A stretch of 64,000 bases of DNA, taken from contig CAKKNE010000006.1 of NCBI GenBank assembly GCA_918797485.1, positions 806,001-870,000 on the forward strand, in the 5' to 3' direction. Within the stretch, counting starts at the first letter, position 1; every line of letters starts with the position of its first letter. Below are positions 57,313 to 64,000 of the stretch, piece by piece. Source of the DNA: Pelagomonas calceolata. Lineage: Eukaryota > Sar > Pelagophyceae > Pelagomonadales > Pelagomonadaceae. The notes under the pieces are model-generated. The model ran no database searches. It was not told the DNA's origin and saw nothing but the letters and a program-made list of their open reading frames with translations. A program made the position numbers and the translations under genes.

Positions 57313-58942
57313 ATGACTCGCCTCCTGACCACCTTCCTGATGGCGAGCAGGGCGAGCGGCCTCGCTGGAGGCTTCCTGAAAAAGGCAGCAGACACGCTGC
57401 GCGCCGCGTCCGGCGGCCCACCGCCGCCCGCACTCCAGCTCGACGCGGCGCCGAGTTGGGAGACCCTGCAGCAGGAGCTCGAGAAGCAGACGCCCGCCGA
57501 AGAAATAGAGATAGCGCAACAGGTCGCCGCTGGTCGAGGGCCACCGACGGCATCCGCCAACTTGCGCCTGTTCGACGCCCCCGACGGCTACGAACCTCGA
57601 GTGACGCTGTATAGAGATGGGTCAAGTTGGTGCCCTTACTGCCAGAAAGTCTGGATGCAGCTGGAGGAAAAACGCATACCCTACAAGGTCGAACGCTGTG
57701 TGGAAATCAACCAGCGTGTTGGGTGCGCCGACGATTCTTCAGTTAAGTCATTTCTCGGCGATGACGCGGCCGTCCTGGCTCGGTCGAGCAGTGAGGAACC
57801 GGCACCGCCACGCCACCGAGCAGGCGTCGCGTCGATGGCGTGGAGGACGACGCGACGACGCAGCACGAACGCGCCGTAAAATTTTGATTTCCACACAGGT
57901 CGAGCGCATTAACATGCGCTGCTACGGCGAGAAGCCGGCTTGGTTTCAAAGAGAAACGGGCGGCCTGCTCCCCGTCGTGCGCCTCGACGGCGACCTCATC
58001 ACGGACAGCGTCTCCATCATGTTCGCTCTGGAGCGAGCGTTCGCCGACGACACGGAGTCGCTATTGCCGCCGGGCGGCCTCGACGAAATAAGACCGCTCA
58101 TGAATCTGGAATCCCAGCACGCCGGCGCCTGGCTCGGGTGGTTGCGAGCCCCTCCTGGTGGCGGCGGCGGCGCTCGTAGTAATTACGAACGCGTGCTCGA
58201 GCAGATGGACGGCGCTTTATCATCAACCTCTGGTGGATTTTTTCTCGGTTCAGAGCTATCTTTGGTAGACTTGTTGTTCTGCTCTTTTCTAGAACGGGCC
58301 GAGGCGTCTCTGTTGTACTACAAGGGCTTCCGCGTGCGCGATTCTACAAAGTATCCAAATATATGTGCCTGGTTCGACGCCATGGAGACGCGACCCTCGT
58401 TCCGCGCCTCGCAGTCCGACTATTATACACATGCGATGGACCTGCCGCCGCAGCTCGGGGGCTGCTCGGCGGAGTCGGGCGGCGAGGCTCAGAGAGCTCT
58501 ACTCGATGGAGGCGAGTGGACCCTCGCTTCCCTATCACAACAACCGCTCCAGCCGCTGCGCGATGATGATGCAAGCGCGGCGAAGCGTCGGGCCGCGCGG
58601 CAGTTGATCGGGAATTACAAGCGGGTGGTCCCCTTCGCGTGTCGCGCCCACGCGCCGCCGGGCGTGCCGCCGGTCATGGCGCCGCTCGCGGATCCGAACA
58701 ACGCGTCGCCCGTGCGGTGGCACGAGGACGACGTCGATTGTGCGCTGCGGCACGTCGCCCATTCTTTATTGAGGGAGCCGGGGTCTATTCCATTGCAGGA
58801 CGGCGGCGACGACCCGGCGCCGACGGCCCGCGCTTTGGAGTACCTGCGGAAGCGCGTCGGCGTGCCGCGGGACATGGACTACGAGGCGGCGCGGCAGTTC
58901 CGCGCGCACCTGTCGCACGCTATTGATGAGCTTGTTGCGTAA
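57313..58942 (+). CDS. Glutathione S-transferase-like protein, CPYC active site
   Basis: Exons 57313-57687 and 57899-58942 give 472 residues. The thioredoxin-fold half has a glutaredoxin-like active site SSWCPYCQKVWMQLEEKRIP (Cys107, Cys110), then INMRCYGEKPAWF and the cis-Pro region LLPVVRLDGDLITDS. The all-alpha GST half follows (FFLGSELSLVDLLFCSFLER). A further 140 residues (RQLIGNYKRVVPFACRAHAP) are an extra C-terminal part also seen in plant chloroplast GST-like proteins. Likely role: glutathione-dependent reduction or detoxification in the plastid. The spliced join KVERINMRC restores the fold. Confidence 0.88.
57688..57898 (+). mobile_element. Introner with TIRs and near-perfect 8-bp duplication, 211 nt
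   Basis: GTCGAACG at the start and GTCGAGCG after the end differ at one base. Inverted ends CTGTGTGGAAATCAA (57696-57710) and TTGATTTCCACACAG (57884-57898) are exact. The interior shares GAACCGGCA-CGCCA and TCGCGTCGATGGCGTGGA blocks with the intron in the ClpR-like gene, in opposite orientation. Confidence 0.93.
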
Positions 58943-58964
58943 CACAGTATTAACATTAGTTGGA

Positions 58965-60242
58965 TCATCGTCGGTTCAGCACGGCGAATGCGCCGGCCGA
59001 CGCCACCGAGGCGCCGGCGAGGCCCGCCAGCGCGGCGGGCGCGCCGAAGGCGTCCGCGAGGAGCCCGAGAGCGAGGGGCGCGCCGACGAACCCAACGTCG
59101 CCAGCTGAGCGAAACGCGGCGAGCCCGAGGCCGCGCTTTGCCTCAGGAACGAGGTCCGCCGCGTAGGCCGGAAGCGTCGGCCCGAGGGCGGCGGTCGAGA
59201 GCGCCCAGAGCGACACCGCGCCCAAAAACGCGAGCTGGTCCGGCTGCCCCGAGGTCTCCGCTTGTAGCGCGACGTACGCTACCGCTAGCACGGCGGCCGC
59301 CGAGCCCACGAGCGAACCACAGACCACATACCGTTTATCATCGATCTTGTCCGAGAGCCACGACGCGGGGCCAACGCCCAACAGATCCGCCATGGCCATG
59401 GCCCCAAATAGCTGTCCGAGCTGCAATGGCGTGTACCCAAACGTCTGGCTCGCGACGAGCGCGAGCAGGAGATTCCGGCCGCCCTGGCGCAGCGCGAAGG
59501 TCGTCGCGTGCGCTAGCGCGGCCGACGCGAACGGCGCGTCCGCGAGAACGTCACGGAGCCGGCCCGTCTCCTTTTGCTCCTTTTTCTGTGGCGTCGTCGC
59601 CGGCTTCGTCTCCTCCAGAGCGCGGAACGCATGCACCGCTGAAAGGAGACCGAGGCCGGCCACCGCGTAGAAGGGCGCCCGCACGGACAGCTCGGCGCCG
59701 AAGCCGCCTAACACCGGGCCGACACTGACACCTACGAGAAGTGCCGCGTGGTTCAGTCCGAGCACGCGGCCTCTTTGCGACGGCTTGGCTACGTCGCTGA
59801 GATAGACTTGCGCGGTTCCGAGATACGCGGCGGAGCCCGCGCCGGCCACGAATCTTGCTGCAGCGAACGAGGTGGCATCCGGCGCGAGCGCAGACGCCGC
59901 GTGTCCGGCAGCATTCAGCAGCGCGCCGCCGACGAGCAGCGGCTTGCGGCCGACGCTATCCGCGGCCAGCCCGACCGGCACGTTTAAAGCAAGCCGGGCG
60001 AGTCCGAATGTGCTTAGAGCGGCACCGACATCCGCGGCGCCAGCGCCGAGCGTCGTCGCGAGCAGCGGCACGCACGGCGTCGCGACGCCGTGTCCCGTCA
60101 TCATCGTTAACGTGGAGCCACAGACCGCTGCTACTCGACCATCTCGCCACGGCGGCGCGTCTTTTGTCGCGAGCCGTCGCGCCGGCCTCGCCCAGGCGCG
60201 TCGCAACGCAGCGCTTGCGAGCAATGCACTGGAGCCCCGCAT
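58965..60242 (-). CDS. MFS transporter, organellar or plasma membrane
   Basis: 425 residues, about 12 helices. MFS signature between helices 2 and 3: LNVPVGLAADSVGRKPLLVG, repeated weakly in the second half (ASWLSDKIDDKRYVV). Other helices: GYTPLQLGQLFGAMAMADLL and LGAVSLWALSTAALGPTLPA. The N-terminal 30 residues are Arg/Ala-rich without acids (ASAALRRAWARPARRLATK), which points to a plastid or mitochondrial presequence. Substrate unknown; the pattern resembles drug/proton antiporters. Divergent from the aldolase gene. Confidence 0.88.
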   Translation of the reverse strand: MRGSSALLASAALRRAWARPARRLATKDAPPWRDGRVAAVCGSTLTMMTGHGVATPCVPLLATTLGAGAADVGAALSTFGLARLALNVPVGLAADSVGRKPLLVGGALLNAAGHAASALAPDATSFAAARFVAGAGSAAYLGTAQVYLSDVAKPSQRGRVLGLNHAALLVGVSVGPVLGGFGAELSVRAPFYAVAGLGLLSAVHAFRALEETKPATTPQKKEQKETGRLRDVLADAPFASAALAHATTFALRQGGRNLLLALVASQTFGYTPLQLGQLFGAMAMADLLGVGPASWLSDKIDDKRYVVCGSLVGSAAAVLAVAYVALQAETSGQPDQLAFLGAVSLWALSTAALGPTLPAYAADLVPEAKRGLGLAAFRSAGDVGFVGAPLALGLLADAFGAPAALAGLAGASVASAGAFAVLNRR

Positions 60243-60587
60243 TTTTGCCAGGGAGAGCGGTGATGCTCTCTGGAGGCTTACGGCTGCCTACGAGCCTCTA
60301 CCGCGGCCGTCACCCGAGAAAGCTATGCATCATGGATCCCATATGTACCACAGCGGTCGTGACAATGCGTATATGGCAAATGCGTGGCGATGCAAAGTCG
60401 TGACAATTCCTAGTGTCCAACTACGCTAGCTCGCATAGGCGCGCCGGCGCGCGCGAGGTCGCTACGGTGCTTAGACGTTTCCTGCGTCAGTTTCAAGAAC
60501 GCTGAGACAGTTAAAAGCCCCGCCGACCATCGCTACGGCCGCTGCGACCTCTGTGAGCCAGCACCCGCAAAGCTGCCAAGCAGAGCC
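60243..60587. promoter_or_regulatory. Divergent upstream region, MFS and aldolase genes
   Basis: 345 bp with a diverged box at 60410-60430 (CTAGTGTCCAACTAC then GCTAGC), 168 bp from the MFS ATG and 158 bp from the aldolase ATG. Confidence 0.45.
60410..60430 (+). promoter_or_regulatory. Diverged GCTAGTG...GCTAGC box
   Basis: CTAGTGTCCAACTACGCTAGC; near the middle of the divergent intergenic region. Confidence 0.45.
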
Positions 60588-61532
60588 ATGGCTCCGCGCC
60601 TCCTCGCCCTCGCCGCGCGCGCATTGGTAAGGACGAGCACGACGCAACTGAGAGCTGTGAGCACCGAGACGCTGGCGGAAAGAGCCAAGCTCGCGGTGTT
60701 AGATCCGCAGCGCAACGCCGTCATCGAAGCACTGACAACAACGAACCGACCCCTGCTGGGCCTCTTCAACGACATCCCCCGGCACCAGTTGCGGGAGAGC
60801 GACGCGCGGGCCTGGGCTTTGGCCGGGTTCGAATTTGTGGTCAACGATGGGGAACACTCCGGCAATGATTTACTTTATGGAAGGGAGGAGAACGCGATGC
60901 TGCAGCGGTACGGTTTGACGCCAATACAACGGCTGCCGCGCGAGGCGACCTCGGCACACGGCGACGCGCTGGCGTGCGGCGCGCGCGGCACGATGCGGCC
61001 GTACGCGCTGACGCTGGACGACGCGACGACGTACGTCGAGGCCATGGATTTTCCGGTCGGTGAGGGTCCGCGGCGCCACGCGCGCGGCGCCTACCCCGTG
61101 CGTCACGGTGATGGCGCCATGACCTTCACGCCCGACTCGCTGCGGGAGGCGGAAGCTGACAGGACGCTGGCCTGCCTCCAGTTCGAGACGGAGGAGTATT
61201 TGTTCGATGAAGGTTTGAGACGATCCGTACTCAAAGTGCTATCAACGCGCGGCAACGCGTGCGCATTCGTCGGGGCCCTCGACGCGGCGACGCGGTGCGG
61301 AGACGCGGCGCGCGTCTCAAAGGGCGTCGCCGAGTTGTGCCGCGATGCTAATGAAGAGGGCGTGGCCGTCGGCGGCGTCGTGGGCGGCGACGCGGCCAAC
61401 GTCCTTAGACACATGGAGCTCGGCCTGCGCCTCATCGCGCCGCCGGTGTTTGCCTCCGACTTCGCGCTCCGCGGGGCGGTCGACGCGGCGGAGGCGTTCC
61501 ACGAAGCGGCCGCGGCGTTTAATAGTAGTTAG
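60588..61532 (+). CDS. HpcH/HpaI aldolase family protein
   Basis: 314 residues. An Arg/Ser/Thr-rich N-terminus (RALVRTSTTQLRAVSTETLA) looks mitochondrial. The TIM-barrel of the HpcH/HpaI family (class II pyruvate aldolases) shows in LLGLFNDIPRHQLRESDARA, FEFVVNDGEHSGNDLLYGRE and TRGNACAFVGALDAATRCGD, and the late block LGLRLIAPPVFASDFAL. The family cleaves 4-hydroxy-2-oxo acids. The usual R in the first loop and the metal-binding E-D pair are not certain here (LQFETEE may hold one), so activity is open. Confidence 0.75.
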   Translation: MAPRLLALAARALVRTSTTQLRAVSTETLAERAKLAVLDPQRNAVIEALTTTNRPLLGLFNDIPRHQLRESDARAWALAGFEFVVNDGEHSGNDLLYGREENAMLQRYGLTPIQRLPREATSAHGDALACGARGTMRPYALTLDDATTYVEAMDFPVGEGPRRHARGAYPVRHGDGAMTFTPDSLREAEADRTLACLQFETEEYLFDEGLRRSVLKVLSTRGNACAFVGALDAATRCGDAARVSKGVAELCRDANEEGVAVGGVVGGDAANVLRHMELGLRLIAPPVFASDFALRGAVDAAEAFHEAAAAFNSS

Positions 61533-61636
61533 TAGTTAGCACACTAAAACGGGGCAGTAGCCGCCACGAGGCGGGGACTGCGTTCAATAGGAGTAGCAGT
61601 ACACAAACGGGGCCCGTCGGGGGGACTTTGGGACAA

Positions 61637-63103
61637 CTACATGAGGCTGCACTGGCCGGCGCCGACCATCTCGCCCGCGAGCGCGGCCTGGGCGGCGATC
61701 TCCGGATCTTCGTCAACCATGGGCCGGCCGTACCACAAGGGCACGACGCCCGGCACGGTGGACCGGACCTTCGCCTCGCACAGGAGCTCCTCCTCATAGA
61801 TCGACTCGGCGAGCCCCGGCGGCGGCATCATGTCCGCCGGGTTCGGAGGCTCGCCCGCGCGTAGCGCTTCCATCAAGCCCTTGTAGAACGCGAGCATCGC
61901 CTCGTGGCCGTCGGCGGGGAACGTGTCCAGAAAAACGCGCCACCGCTCGGCTTCGATCGGGTGTAAGGCGCCAAAATTTAATGGAGCGTCCTTGAAGGAC
62001 CAGAGCGTCTCGAGGACGTTCGACCGCTCGAGGGGCCACGACGTCGCACTATCAAACCACTGCAGGAAGAAGCGGAGGGTCCCGAGGGTCCGCGGCGGCA
62101 GGGGGCACTTCCGCGGCGCGAGCCCGGGGTGCGTCCAGTGGAACTCGTTGACCGAGTCCATGAGCGCCTGGCGCCGGAGGAGCCGCTTGTCGATGTCCTC
62201 GGGCTCGAACTCGCCTTCCGGGCGTCCGTAGCCCGCCCGCCACAGGGGGTTGCGCGAGAGGTAGGCCTCTCGCTCGTCGACTTCTCCCTCGGGCCCGAAG
62301 GTCACCTCCCGCAGGGGGTCGCGCGCGCCCGAGGCCTCGGCGCCCCCCATGGCCACGCGTTGTCGGTTCATGGCCGCGGCGTTCCGCCCTTTCAGCATCC
62401 GCGCGACCTTGGCGTGCGCGCCGTAGTTGCCGGAAGTCGCGTCGAGGAACGTCGCCGCCGCCGCGTCCAGCACGTCGAAGGGCGCGCGGCCGCCCGTGAC
62501 GCCGCGCATGAGGACGCAGCTCATGAGCACCGGATCGTGGCAAGCGAAGGCCTTGGCGTCCTCGACGTTGGCGTTCCAGAACGCGACGCGGAACCGCGCA
62601 TCGTCCAGGAACGGGCCCCAGCCGCCTTGCTCAACTTCCGCGCGCAGCGTCGCGCGCCACGCGTCGTCGACGGCCGCCCAAGCCTTGCTCGTCGCGGCCA
62701 GGCGCTTCGCGGCGCGAACGTGCTCCTTCGTCACGAGCGCGCCGTCGTAGAGCAAGCACGCGAGCACGTTGCGCGGCAAAAAGTCGTCCGGCGCGGGCGC
62801 GGCCAGCACGCGGTCCGGGGCGGCGTCGCCGTCGCTTTCCGCTGCCCCCATTTTCGCGACGTCGCCCGCCAGGGCAGCCCCCTTGCCCCCCGTCGCTGCA
62901 TCTCGGCCGGCCATGCCTCGTTTGTGGTGGGCCGGCAGCGATTCCGCGATGTGCCTCCTGAACCTGGTGTCGAGTGTGCCCGCGCGCGCGCGATTTGGCT
63001 GCCACGCGTTTTTTGGGATGGGAGGAGGGAGCTGGGCGGGCTGCGGTCCTTGCCGGTGCTGCGCGTCGCGCTTGTTTTGGCTAATGAGATAGTCAAGAAT
63101 CAA
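61637..63103 (-). CDS. F-box-like protein ending in a CaaX box, hypothetical
   Basis: 488 residues if ATG 63103 is used; ATG near 62914 (MAGRDAATGGKGAALAGDVA) is an alternative. Residues about 105-155 (LPRNVLACLLYDGALVTKEH and SKAWAAVDDAWRATL) resemble an F-box. The middle is Arg/Asp-rich without known motifs (FRVAFWNANVEDAKAFACHD; LRFFLQWFDSATSWPLERSN). The last four residues are Cys-Ser-Leu-Met, a CaaX signal that predicts farnesylation and membrane attachment. A prenylated F-box-like protein would be a membrane-bound ubiquitin-ligase adaptor (as FBXL2 is in animals); this is inference. Confidence 0.65.
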   Translation of the reverse strand: MILDYLISQNKRDAQHRQGPQPAQLPPPIPKNAWQPNRARAGTLDTRFRRHIAESLPAHHKRGMAGRDAATGGKGAALAGDVAKMGAAESDGDAAPDRVLAAPAPDDFLPRNVLACLLYDGALVTKEHVRAAKRLAATSKAWAAVDDAWRATLRAEVEQGGWGPFLDDARFRVAFWNANVEDAKAFACHDPVLMSCVLMRGVTGGRAPFDVLDAAAATFLDATSGNYGAHAKVARMLKGRNAAAMNRQRVAMGGAEASGARDPLREVTFGPEGEVDEREAYLSRNPLWRAGYGRPEGEFEPEDIDKRLLRRQALMDSVNEFHWTHPGLAPRKCPLPPRTLGTLRFFLQWFDSATSWPLERSNVLETLWSFKDAPLNFGALHPIEAERWRVFLDTFPADGHEAMLAFYKGLMEALRAGEPPNPADMMPPPGLAESIYEEELLCEAKVRSTVPGVVPLWYGRPMVDEDPEIAAQAALAGEMVGAGQCSLM

Positions 63104-63341
63104 GGTTGAATGGTTGACACTTTGTTTACTTAGGTGGCCACCTTAAATTCGTGCGGGTGCCGGCACGCCAAGTGTCCTCGGCCGCGGGCGCTCTCGAGAC
63201 GCCTCGGTCACACCTAAGACGGCTCCGACGAGCGGTCGAGAAGATTCGACCCGCCGCGGGCCGCCGTCGACGAGAAGACGCCCCCGACGCCTTCGAGCAG
63301 ACTGGCACATGACTATACGATGAGATTAACAAAACGACAGA
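63104..63341. other. Intergenic between tandem minus-strand genes
   Basis: 238 bp upstream of the CaaX-protein gene and after the DUF4239-like stop. No motif recognised. Confidence 0.35.
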
Positions 63342-63998
63342 CTAGTCCTCGGAAGAATACAAGGCGGCCACCTCGGAAGGAGAATCAGGCGGCTCGTCCA
63401 GATACGGCGCCGTCGCGCTCCGCAGGTTTTTTAGGGACGCGGCCACCGTTCCGCTTTCCAGCCGAAAAACACCAGAAAAGGGCAGGTTCACGTCGATCGC
63501 CAAGGAGTTGAAGACGACCAATGCAGACGCGACGACGGCGAACAGCGCGTGTACTCCGAATGAGGCATCAAAAACAACTCCGGAGTCGGCCATCACAAAG
63601 CCCAGGGCGTGCGGCTGGACGCCGGCCATCTCGCCCCGATCCAAGGTAAGGTACGTGTACGCGATGGCTAAGGCAATAGATAACGTCCGCAATACCGAAT
63701 ACTGGACGTCGGGAATACCGGAATTCTCGAGGGACAACCGCACGCCCCGCGCTTCCATCAGGCGGCCGCAGCCGTCCAACGCAAAGTCGAGGTCGCGTAT
63801 GTTGGAGCATTTCGCTTGCTGCAGGATCTGGACGACCTCGGAGTAAGCATCATGACCTTCGGCGATGAGCTCGAGTTCCCGTTCCCGTCCGCCGCCGACG
63901 AAGTCACATGAGTGCGCATGTAAACGTCGAGCGACAGCTCTAAAAACGTCGTCGCCGCGCTCCGGCGCATCACTATCCAACACGAGAATAACCTCCAA
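63342..63998 (-). CDS. Membrane protein, DUF4239/bestrophin-like, cut by window edge
   Basis: The frame runs to the window edge, so the N-terminus may lie outside. Visible: a cytosolic part (GHDAYSEVVQILQQAKCSNI), hydrophobic helices (SVLRTLSIALAIAYTYLTLD; SFGVHALFAVVASALVVFNS), then DVNLPFSGVFRLESGTVAAS. The PFSG-F motif near the end is typical of DUF4239, a family distantly related to bestrophin channels. The last 25 residues are Pro/Ser/Glu-rich. Starts upstream cannot be judged. Confidence 0.55.
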   Translation of the reverse strand: MEVILVLDSDAPERGDDVFRAVARRLHAHSCDFVGGGRERELELIAEGHDAYSEVVQILQQAKCSNIRDLDFALDGCGRLMEARGVRLSLENSGIPDVQYSVLRTLSIALAIAYTYLTLDRGEMAGVQPHALGFVMADSGVVFDASFGVHALFAVVASALVVFNSLAIDVNLPFSGVFRLESGTVAASLKNLRSATAPYLDEPPDSPSEVAALYSSED

Positions 63999-64000
63999 GC

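Noticed and set aside
62129-63109. 326-codon plus-strand open frame opposite the CaaX-protein gene
   Set aside because: Composition-driven shadow; no recognisable motif and no intergenic signals.
1-64000. tRNA, rRNA and CRISPR arrays
   Set aside because: No B-box-like GGTTCGAATCC with a cloverleaf, no conserved rRNA blocks and no regular spaced repeats were found by eye.
1-64000. Autonomous transposons or virus-like elements
   Set aside because: No transposase, reverse transcriptase, integrase or capsid-like frame was seen; only short non-autonomous introner-type elements.

Overview
The window looks like nuclear DNA of a small photosynthetic stramenopile, most probably a pelagophyte of the Aureococcus type. 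The reasons are: very high GC; 40-odd genes in 64 kb on both strands with intergenic gaps often under 50 bp; protein N-termini resembling signal peptide plus transit peptide (ASA/AAP-like junctions); fragments of a kinesin-light-chain-type TPR family I associate with this group; and above all short introns that look like introner transposons (terminal inverted repeats, 8-bp target duplications, splice sites supplied by element end and duplication). This placement is inference; no rRNA or organelle marker is present.

Layout. 1-5.2 kb: one large chromatin gene (Tudor-like, MBD, HMG-like and bromodomain parts, five introns). 5.7-10.7 kb: divergent ClpR-like protease subunit and ubiquitin-activating enzyme E1. 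10.9-14.3 kb: a small membrane protein, a DUF285-repeat surface protein and a cyclin-like gene. 14.8-19.6 kb: three-RRM protein, uracil phosphoribosyltransferase, TenA-like protein, two gene fragments, Nudix hydrolase. 20-29.4 kb: PPR-SMR protein, coiled-coil protein, sulfotransferase, small nuclear-like protein, TPR fragment, DnaJ, acyltransferase, glycosyltransferase. 29.5-32.4 kb: AASDH-like adenylation/carrier/PQQ protein carrying an exact 148-bp duplication. 32.6-44.2 kb: GT90-like, tandem NTF2-like plastid protein, DUF89/ARMT1 phosphatase, two membrane proteins, a repeat protein, ankyrin-DHHC palmitoyltransferase, MSS51-C-like protein. 44.4-48.0 kb: intronless RecB-like nuclease/DEDD exonuclease/SF1 helicase of bacterial type. 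48.4-64 kb: SF-assemblin, nucleoside hydrolase, CCCH protein, plastid-type hypothetical proteins, YhbY/CRM protein, alpha/beta hydrolase, GST, MFS transporter, HpcH/HpaI aldolase, CaaX-ending protein and a partial membrane protein.

Two short signals run through the window. One is a loosely palindromic GCTAGTG-x-CTTAC...GCTAGC box found about a dozen times, always intergenic and 45-340 bp upstream of a start codon, so it is a candidate promoter element. The other is ACGCCATCGACGCGA, present in most of the longer introns and repeatedly between genes. The genes are mostly unrelated housekeeping functions and do not form a pathway; no operon, CRISPR array, tRNA, rRNA or virus-like element was seen.
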